Origin: Aquimarina sp. | GTDB lineage: Bacteria; Bacteroidota; Bacteroidia; Flavobacteriales; Flavobacteriaceae | Direction: 5' to 3' | DNA length: 10,354 nucleotides | NCBI GenBank assembly: GCA_002697475.1 | Contig: NZVW01000129.1 | Coordinates: 1 to 10,354, forward strand | Shown: one piece after another, positions 5,966 through 10,354 of the stretch | Layout of the letters: every line of letters begins with the position of its first letter | Position numbering within the stretch: position 1 is the first letter of the stretch | Position numbers and translations under genes: made by a program | The notes under the pieces: generated by a model | What the model was told of the DNA's origin: nothing | What the model saw: the letters and a program-made list of their open reading frames with translations, nothing else | Databases searched by the model: none

Positions 5966-6826
5966 ATGAAATTTAAACTATGCGTAGCACTTATGCTACT
6001 AACCTTTTGTACTGTTTTTGCCCAAAAAGAAAAAGTAAAAGGAAATAAAATTGTAATGACCGAACAAAAGTTAATAGAGAGTTTCAATGCCATTGAAGTA
6101 TATGATAACTTTCAGGTAACCATTGTTGAGGACACTGACAACATGATTAAAATTGAAGCGGATAGTAATGTTCAGGAGTTCATTGAATATCAAATCGTAG
6201 ACAATGTTTTAAAAATAAGCTCTTCTAAAGATTTAAGAAGAACAAAAGCATTAAACATAACGATTATGTATTCTTCTGAATTGACAAATCTAAAGTTTTA
6301 TAATGAAGCGCAGGTACGGTCTAACGGGCCAATAGTAACCTCAGACTTAACAATTGAAACTTATGATGATGCAGAGGTTTTTTTAAGTATTGAATCTGGT
6401 AAGCTAAAAGGTGTTGCCAATGGTAAATCCATATTGGAGTTACACTCTGGAGTCAGAGAAGCTTTTTATCAGGTAAATGAAAATGCTAATCTCAAAGGAA
6501 TAATTACATCAGATACTTTAACTGTTGATTTATACCAAAAAGGAGAGGCAAAGCTTGAAGGTGAGGCTAAAAGCCTGCTAATTCGTGCGGATAGCGAAAC
6601 CAACTATTATGGAGAGAAATTAAACTCCACTACTACAAAAGTTGTTACAGAAGGTAAAAGTGAATGCTATGTGGTTTCTACAGGTAATATAACCATTGAA
6701 GCCATTGATGAATCTGAAATTTATCTTTTAGGAGAAGCAAAAATTGAATTAAATGTATTTCTTAACGAAGCGTCGCTTTATAAGAAAAACATGGACTATT
6801 CACCTTCACGATTTAAGATTAACTAA
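5966..6826 (+). CDS. Second exported head-GIN-like (DUF2807) protein
   Basis: The 286-residue product has a Sec signal peptide with probable cleavage after Ala19 (TFCTVFAQ); Cys15 is not in a good lipobox, so it is likely soluble or surface-exposed rather than a lipoprotein. The DUF2807 opening is clear: IESFNAIEVYDNFQVTIVED (37-56), IKIEADSNVQ (61-70) and VLKISSS (81-87). Instead of the SSGA ladder of the 4194 gene it has turns such as NEAQV (113), DDAEV (134), NANLKG (173), GEAKLEG (193) and ESEIYLLG (249), about 19-22 residues apart, again implying a beta-helix. The divergence says the two are not recent duplicates. It starts 127 bp after the DUF4440 gene and has its own terminator. A weak TTTG (5891) / TATACTTT (5918) pair could be its promoter. 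Function unknown. Confidence 0.82.
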   Translation: MKFKLCVALMLLTFCTVFAQKEKVKGNKIVMTEQKLIESFNAIEVYDNFQVTIVEDTDNMIKIEADSNVQEFIEYQIVDNVLKISSSKDLRRTKALNITIMYSSELTNLKFYNEAQVRSNGPIVTSDLTIETYDDAEVFLSIESGKLKGVANGKSILELHSGVREAFYQVNENANLKGIITSDTLTVDLYQKGEAKLEGEAKSLLIRADSETNYYGEKLNSTTTKVVTEGKSECYVVSTGNITIEAIDESEIYLLGEAKIELNVFLNEASLYKKNMDYSPSRFKIN

Positions 6827-6830
6827 AACC

Positions 6831-6860
6831 AAAAAGCTTCCGGATTGCGGAAGCTTTTTT
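6831..6860 (+). terminator. Intrinsic terminator after the second head-GIN gene
   Basis: AAAAAGCTTCCG (6831-6842) pairs perfectly with CGGAAGCTTTTT (6848-6859) around a 5-nt loop, with the T-run continuing to 6861. It begins 4 nt after the stop codon. The A-run on the left arm means it may also work on the opposite strand. Confidence 0.92.
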
Positions 6861-7074
6861 TAGTTTAAATTCTAAACAATATAGCTTCTGAGTATTCTTT
6901 TAGAATCAAAAAGAGCTAATCTTATATATTATAAAACAAACAATTAGCATTAAGTTAGTTTTTAGTCTACACATTAGATCAAAAAAAGGTCTAAAAAATC
7001 TCTCAAAAACTTTATATTTACTTACAATATCATATATTTAATGACGTTTAAGTAACAAAAATAACAACACTCAA

Positions 7075-7692
7075 ATGCATTTTAAAAATCATCTTTTTTT
7101 CACTTTATTACTTTCTATTGTTTTTATTTCTTTTTCTTATGCCCAGGAAGATATTACTGCAGAAGATGCTTTAAACTCTGAAAATATAGAAAACCAATTT
7201 GATGTAGTTATTAAAAAATCAGGTAGATATCAGGAATATAAGGTAGTGAAACAAGTTTGGCTGAATAAATTAAAATCAAACACTATTGACACTATTAATA
7301 ACTTGGAGTCAACACTAAAAGAAAGAGCAAGTCAAATTACTGAGCAAAAAGCCACAATAGATCAACTACAGCAAAGTTTAACTAAAACTAATGAGGACCT
7401 GACTGCAGTCACCAATGAAAAGGATAGTATGACCTTTTTTGGAGTTTCAGTAAGTAAAGCTAGTTACAGAACTATCATGTGGGTAATCATTGGTGTCCTT
7501 ATCTTATTACTCGCTTTCTTTATTTTTAAATTTAAGAACAGTAATGCTGTTACCGTCCAATCGAAGAAAGCCTTAGCTGACTTAGAACACGAATTTGAAG
7601 ACCATAGAAGAAGAGCTCTGGAAAGAGAGCAAAAAGTTATGCGCAAGCTTCAAGATGAAATTAATAAACAAAAGAAGTCAGGCTCTAAGTAA
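7075..7692 (+). CDS. Exported, membrane-anchored coiled-coil protein upstream of trmD
   Basis: This 205-residue protein has an N-terminal signal sequence (hydrophobic 7-21, SYAQ cleavage site near 24), and a polar extracytoplasmic part whose residues about 72-118 form a coiled coil (NNLESTLKERASQITEQ and heptads after it). One membrane helix follows at 133-152 and a highly charged cytoplasmic tail at 160-205 (HRRRALEREQ, KVMRKLQDEINKQ) is also likely a coiled coil. No enzyme motif is visible. I recall homologues in flavobacterial genomes named 'tRNA (guanine-N1)-methyltransferase', apparently transferred from the adjacent trmD; nothing here supports that. It starts 215 bp after a terminator and ends 72 nt before the trmD ATG. 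No clear promoter was found. Function unknown; an envelope tether or scaffold is possible. Confidence 0.8.
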   Translation: MHFKNHLFFTLLLSIVFISFSYAQEDITAEDALNSENIENQFDVVIKKSGRYQEYKVVKQVWLNKLKSNTIDTINNLESTLKERASQITEQKATIDQLQQSLTKTNEDLTAVTNEKDSMTFFGVSVSKASYRTIMWVIIGVLILLLAFFIFKFKNSNAVTVQSKKALADLEHEFEDHRRRALEREQKVMRKLQDEINKQKKSGSK

Positions 7693-7727
7693 AATCTAAA
7701 TACCTCCTTAAATAGATTATTATTGTA

Positions 7728-7743
7728 TTCTTTTGCATCTTTG
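7728..7743 (+). promoter_or_regulatory. Possible trmD promoter (-7 region)
   Basis: Two overlapping near-matches to TAnnTTTG occur: TTCTTTTG (7728-7735) and CATCTTTG (7736-7743), each differing at one position. They lie 22-30 nt before the trmD ATG at 7765. No good -33 TTG is spaced correctly, so this is tentative; trmD may instead be co-transcribed with the upstream gene. Confidence 0.3.
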
Positions 7744-7764
7744 CAATTAGTTAGAGATGTTATT

Positions 7765-8442
7765 ATGCGAATTGATATTATTACGGTGGTACCCGATCTT
7801 TTGAAAAGCCCTTTCGAAGCTTCTATTATGCAGAGATCCATTGAAAAAGGACTTGTTCAGGTTCATTTTCATAATTTAAGGGATTATACTACTGATAATT
7901 ATAAACAAGTTGATGATTACCAGTTTGGTGGTGGCGCTGGTATGGTCATGATGATTGAACCTATTGACAAGTGCATTACCAAGCTAAAGTCAGAAAGGGA
8001 ATATGATGAAATTATTTATATGACTCCTGATGGTGAAACGTTAACACAGAACATTGCAAATCAAATTTCATTACAGGGTAACATTATTATCTTATGTGGT
8101 CACTATAAAGGTGTCGATCAAAGGGTAAGAGATCATTTTATAACCAGAGAGATATCTATTGGTGATTATGTACTTTCAGGCGGAGAACTTGGAGCTCTAA
8201 TACTCTGCGATGCAATTATCAGACTTATCCCTGGAGTTTTAGGTAACGAAACTTCTGCACTAACAGATTCTTTTCAGGACAATTTACTGGCTCCTCCCAT
8301 TTATACCAGACCTGCAGAATATAAGGGTTGGAAAGTCCCGGAAGTATTAACCTCTGGAAATTTCCCAAAAATAGAACAATGGAGAGAAGAGCAAGCATAT
8401 CTTAGAACTAAACAAAGGAGACCGGATCTGCTAGAAGAGTAA
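7765..8442 (+). CDS. trmD: tRNA (guanine-N1-)-methyltransferase TrmD
   Basis: TrmD methylates G37 at N1 in tRNAs reading CNN-type codons, using S-adenosylmethionine, and so prevents +1 frameshifting. The 225-residue product shows all family landmarks: MRIDIITVVPDLL at the start, FGGGAGMVM (54-62), the SPOUT-knot loop CGHYKGVDQR (111-120), EISIGDYVLSGGELGAL (129-145), the catalytic-region Arg153 in RLIPGVLG, and the catalytic Asp168 in DSF, equivalent to E. coli Arg154 and Asp169. Then NLLAPPIYTRP and the C-terminal tRNA-binding helices follow. The frame extends upstream to a TTG at 7723, but the ATG at 7765 gives the canonical N-terminus and avoids reading through a promoter-like region. Lys115 stands where E. 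coli has Glu in YEG. rplS follows after 170 bp, a pairing common in bacteria, but here with its own promoter. Confidence 0.97.
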   Translation: MRIDIITVVPDLLKSPFEASIMQRSIEKGLVQVHFHNLRDYTTDNYKQVDDYQFGGGAGMVMMIEPIDKCITKLKSEREYDEIIYMTPDGETLTQNIANQISLQGNIIILCGHYKGVDQRVRDHFITREISIGDYVLSGGELGALILCDAIIRLIPGVLGNETSALTDSFQDNLLAPPIYTRPAEYKGWKVPEVLTSGNFPKIEQWREEQAYLRTKQRRPDLLEE

Positions 8443-8511
8443 AATCTAAAATTAACTTTGAGCACCTGAATCTCAATAACATAGTAAACACAAATAAAGA
8501 ATTTAAAATGC

Positions 8512-8541
8512 TTGCAATTAAATAAAATATAATTATTTTTG
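8512..8541 (+). promoter_or_regulatory. rplS promoter
   Basis: TTG (8512-8514), 19 nt, then a perfect TAnnTTTG (TATTTTTG, 8534-8541). Transcription should start near 8548, giving a leader of about 65 nt. This lets rplS be expressed independently of trmD. Confidence 0.7.
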
Positions 8542-8553
8542 CAGCCTCATTAG

Positions 8554-8590
8554 ATCAACCTCTGGCGAAAATCGTGAATGTTGGTTTGAT
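8554..8590 (+). promoter_or_regulatory. Structured rplS leader, candidate L19 autoregulatory element
   Basis: ATCAACC (8554-8560) pairs with GGTTTGAT (8583-8590), giving seven base pairs with one bulged T. Inside, GCGA (8565-8568) pairs with TCGT (8572-8575) around a 3-nt loop. The element begins right after the predicted transcription start and ends 22 nt before the ATG. Ribosomal protein leaders for autogenous control are known, and I recall an L19 leader proposed for flavobacteria; I cannot check that this matches it. Confidence 0.5.
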
Positions 8591-8612
8591 ATAAACATAA
8601 TTAAAGACTAAA

Positions 8613-8963
8613 ATGGAAGATTTAGTAAAATTCGTACAGGACGAATTTATCACCAAAAAAGAAATGCCTGAGTTTGCAGCAGGTGATACTATTACAGTAT
8701 ACTACGAAATTAAAGAAGGTAACAAAACTCGTACCCAGTTCTTTAAAGGAGTAGTGATTCAGAAGAGAGGTTCTGGAGTAACTGAAACCTTTACGATCAG
8801 AAAGATGTCAGGTACTGTAGGTGTAGAGCGTATTTTCCCATTAAATATGCCAGCTTTACAGAAAATTGAAATCAATAAGAAAGGTAAAGTTCGTAGAGCA
8901 AGAATTTTCTACTTTAGAGGACTTACCGGTAAAAAAGCTAGAATTAAAGAAAAGAGAAGTTAA
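8613..8963 (+). CDS. rplS: 50S ribosomal protein L19 (bL19)
   Basis: The 116-residue product is the usual length for bL19, which sits at the 30S-50S interface near helix 14 of 16S rRNA. Recognisable stretches are the opening LVKFVQDEF (4-12), FAAGDTITVYYEI (21-33), QFFKGVVIQKRGSG (42-55), TFTIRKMSGTVGVERIFPL (59-77) and the basic C-terminus with KVRRARIFYFRGLTGKKARI (92-111). The start at 8613 fits the family. It follows trmD, but has its own promoter, a folded leader and a terminator 23 nt after the stop, so it can be transcribed as a single gene. rpsP and rimM, which accompany trmD-rplS in many bacteria, are not in this window. Confidence 0.98.
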   Translation: MEDLVKFVQDEFITKKEMPEFAAGDTITVYYEIKEGNKTRTQFFKGVVIQKRGSGVTETFTIRKMSGTVGVERIFPLNMPALQKIEINKKGKVRRARIFYFRGLTGKKARIKEKRS

Positions 8964-8986
8964 TAAACCTCACTTTTACCTTATAC

Positions 8987-9014
8987 AAAGACCACTTCGC
9001 TGTGGTCTTTTTTT
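8987..9014 (+). terminator. rplS intrinsic terminator
   Basis: AAAGACCAC (8987-8995) and GTGGTCTTT (9002-9010) form a perfect 9-bp stem around a 6-nt loop containing TTCG, with seven T at 9008-9014. It begins 24 nt after the rplS stop. Confidence 0.93.
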
Positions 9015-9074
9015 ATTAACAAAAGTTAATAACTCAAGTTTATAAGTAGTTGATAACTAATATTATATAAAAAA

Positions 9075-9105
9075 TTGCAGGTATAAATCATTTTATGTAT
9101 TTTTA
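9075..9105 (+). promoter_or_regulatory. Weak promoter candidate for the 9110-9558 transcript
   Basis: TTG (9075-9077), 21 nt, then TATTTTTA (9099-9105 region), one base off TAnnTTTG. It is the best-spaced pair I found between the rplS terminator and the terminator at 9518. AT-rich background makes such matches frequent. Confidence 0.22.
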
Positions 9106-9259
9106 ATAAAGAAATAATCAGATGATGACAAAAGGATTCCTGATTATAATTTTACAATACGTTCTTTGAACTTTTACACAAACCTTTAATTTTTAAAAAA
9201 CAGGGGACAAACGAAAGTTATTTCTTTGCGTACATCCTTGAAATTATTTTAAGGCTTTA

Positions 9260-9290
9260 CTTTGAAATCATTTCAAAATGAAATTCAAAG
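9260..9290 (+). repeat. Nested hairpin in the rplS-icd gap
   Basis: CTTTGAA (9260-9266) pairs with TTCAAAG (9284-9290), and TTTCA (9271-9275) with TGAAA (9279-9283) inside it, leaving a 4-nt bulge (9267-9270) and a 3-nt loop: 12 pairs in all. No T-run follows, so it is not a terminator. It supports a structured transcript here. Confidence 0.45.
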
Positions 9291-9517
9291 GAAAAAATTA
9301 AGTTTAGACTGTTTAAAATAAAGGTATTCTGGACTTTGCAATATCTCAAAAAGTAATGATCATATTACTACCAGTATTGTATAGGTCTATTTGAAATATA
9401 AATGTTACTAGACAGAAAAACAATTATATTTCAATTATCGGAGGTAAATATGGTATAGTAATGATTTTTTACTATTTCACAGCGGGTAATCAGCTGACAT
9501 GAGATTTATTTTCGATG

Positions 9518-9558
9518 AAGCCATATCAAGATATATGTATTTTGATATGGCTTTTTTT
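9518..9558 (+). terminator. Strong intrinsic terminator without an assigned gene
   Basis: AAGCCATATCAA (9518-9529) pairs perfectly over 12 bp with TTGATATGGCTT (9542-9553), loop of 12 nt, T-run 9552-9558. It faces the plus strand. The nearest upstream gene, rplS, already has its own terminator some 500 bp earlier, and no A-run precedes it that would make it a minus-strand terminator. Confidence 0.85.
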
Positions 9559-9630
9559 ATGCATACAATAATCTTTAAATTTGATAATGCAGAATTCATT
9601 AATCCTAAGCTCTTTAACTCAAAACTAACA

Positions 9631-9657
9631 ATGCATAGGTTGCAAATGCATATGCAT
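9631..9657. repeat. ATGCAT cluster around the icd promoter
   Basis: The palindrome ATGCAT occurs at 9631-9636, 9646-9651 and 9652-9657 (the last two back to back form a 12-bp palindrome), with another copy at 9559-9564. The cluster surrounds the presumed -33 TTG (9640-9642), so it may be an operator. Other single copies exist elsewhere in the window, so individual copies are not significant. Confidence 0.35.
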
Positions 9658-9670
9658 ATTCGTATCTTCG
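9640..9670 (+). promoter_or_regulatory. Candidate icd promoter
   Basis: TTG (9640-9642), 20 nt, then TATCTTCG (9663-9670), one base off TAnnTTTG. Start near 9677 would give an untranslated leader of about 130 nt before the icd ATG at 9810. Confidence 0.5.
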
Positions 9671-9809
9671 CGCTCGAAAAAATTTACGATGAACTATCAA
9701 CAATATAGGATAGATAAGTTTTAATCTTCGTAATTCCTCAAAAATATAGTATTAATAACATTATGGAAGTGCTTGAATAACAAACACTTTCTTAACTAAA
9801 AACAAAAAT

Positions 9810-10354
9810 ATGGGAGTTAACACCTCAAGAATTGTTTATACTAAAACTGACGAAGCACCGGCTTTAGCGACATACTCTTTATTACCTATCATAAAAAGAT
9901 TTACAAAATCTGCTAATATTGAATTAGAGACTAAAGATATTTCCTTAGCGGGTAGAATTTTGGCTAATTTCCCAGAAAAACTGAATGAAAAGCAAAGAAT
10001 TCCTGACGCACTTTCTGAATTAGGAGAGTTAGCTAAACAACCTGAAGCTAATATTATCAAACTACCTAATATTAGTGCTTCTATTCCTCAGTTAAAAGCA
10101 GCAATTTTAGAACTCCAACTTCAGGGATATGATTTACCTAACTACCCAGAGGAACCGGAAACAGAAGAAGAAAAAGAAATAAAATCTAGATACGACAAAA
10201 TAAAAGGTAGTGCTGTCAACCCTGTTTTAAGAGAAGGAAACTCTGACAGAAGAGCTCCTAAACCTGTTAAGCAATATGCTAAGAAAAACCCGCACTCTAT
10301 GGGGGCTTGGAGTTCTGATTCAAAAAGTCACGTATCGACTATGGAATCTGGAGA
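9810..10354 (+). CDS. icd: NADP-dependent isocitrate dehydrogenase, monomeric type (N-terminal part)
   Basis: The frame opens at the ATG at 9810 and runs 181 codons to the window edge. It matches the monomeric (about 740-residue, 80-kDa) isocitrate dehydrogenase, which oxidatively decarboxylates isocitrate to 2-oxoglutarate with NADP+ in the TCA cycle, and not the shorter dimeric type. Diagnostic stretches are IVYTKTDEAPALATYSLLPI (8-27), the conserved NPVLREGNSDRRAP (137-150), whose Asn-Ser-Asp-Arg region contributes to substrate binding, and HSMGAWSSDSKSHV (162-175). The protein is cytosolic. The two catalytic domains beyond this point lie outside the window. It stands alone behind its own promoter after a long noncoding gap. 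Family call is very secure. Confidence 0.95.
   Translation, partial: MGVNTSRIVYTKTDEAPALATYSLLPIIKRFTKSANIELETKDISLAGRILANFPEKLNEKQRIPDALSELGELAKQPEANIIKLPNISASIPQLKAAILELQLQGYDLPNYPEEPETEEEKEIKSRYDKIKGSAVNPVLREGNSDRRAPKPVKQYAKKNPHSMGAWSSDSKSHVSTMESG

Larger units (their letters stand above)
9110..9558 (+). ncRNA. Candidate uncharacterised small RNA region between rplS and icd
   Basis: About 500 bp lie between the rplS terminator and a second strong terminator at 9518-9558. No frame here is longer than a few tens of codons or resembles a protein, so that terminator has no gene to serve. The stretch contains hairpins: CTTTGAA/TTCAAAG enclosing TTTCA/TGAAA (9260-9290), AGTAAT/ATTACT near 9353-9368, ATAGTA/TACTAT near 9455-9475 and CAGC/GCTG (9480-9496). 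I looked for the signatures of RNase P RNA, SRP RNA and tmRNA and did not see them; a 6S-like RNA cannot be excluded. The 5' end is uncertain; only the 3' end (the terminator) is well supported. A degraded gene is the main alternative. Confidence 0.38.

Noticed and set aside
6915..6992. Inverted repeats GCTAAT/ATTAGC (6915-6948) and AGATC/GGTCT (6976-6992) in the gap before the coiled-coil gene
   Set aside because: Stems of 5-6 bp with long or A-only loops in AT-rich DNA; no support for function.
7689..8451. AGTAAAATCTAAA repeated at the stop codons of the coiled-coil gene and trmD
   Set aside because: A short AT-rich match at two stop codons, with no hairpin or partner sequence; most likely chance.
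9499..9708. 69-codon plus-strand frame beginning MRFIFDEA
   Set aside because: It reads straight through the orphan terminator and the icd promoter, and the sequence resembles no protein I know.
9836..10060. 74-codon minus-strand frame within icd
   Set aside because: It is antisense to the conserved N-terminus of isocitrate dehydrogenase.

Overview
The window looks like a chromosomal segment from a flavobacterium (Bacteroidota, most likely Flavobacteriaceae). It is AT-rich, roughly one third G+C by eye. Starts are preceded by A-rich leaders rather than Shine-Dalgarno sequences. Several promoters fit the Bacteroidota pattern (TTG, about 20 nt, TAnnTTTG). The protein set fits too: AIM24-like, DUF4442, DUF4870, PadR plus PspC, head-GIN proteins, and trmD, rplS and a monomeric isocitrate dehydrogenase in a row. 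I see no insertion sequence, CRISPR array, tRNA or rRNA.

Left edge (1-1308, minus strand): an AIM24/TIGR00266 family protein missing only its last residues at the window edge, and a DUF4442 hotdog-fold protein. An intergenic region of about 165 bp separates them from a divergent operon.

Centre-left (about 1391-4990, plus strand): the most interesting unit. A well-formed promoter, with a near-perfect palindrome lying over its -33 element, drives DUF4870 membrane protein, PadR repressor, a 581-residue membrane protein (HAAS-like + PspC + membrane segments + acidic soluble domain) and a DUF2807/head-GIN lipoprotein. A strong intrinsic terminator follows. The padR stop overlaps the next start (ATGA). 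The design suggests an envelope-stress circuit without PspA, in which the HAAS-like segment could sequester PadR. A 19-bp hairpin separates the last two genes, and an ATCA-repeat leader recurs in front of or after several genes.

Centre (5074-6860): an exported DUF4440/NTF2-like protein with a second C-terminal domain, and a second exported head-GIN-like protein closed by a terminator.

Right (7075-9015): an exported, membrane-anchored coiled-coil protein of unknown function, then trmD (tRNA m1G37 methyltransferase) and rplS (ribosomal protein L19). rplS has its own promoter, a structured leader and a terminator.

Far right (9016-10354): about 790 bp without a convincing gene, but containing hairpins and an isolated strong terminator, so probably an uncharacterised small RNA. 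It is followed by a promoter and the first 181 codons of a monomeric NADP-dependent isocitrate dehydrogenase.
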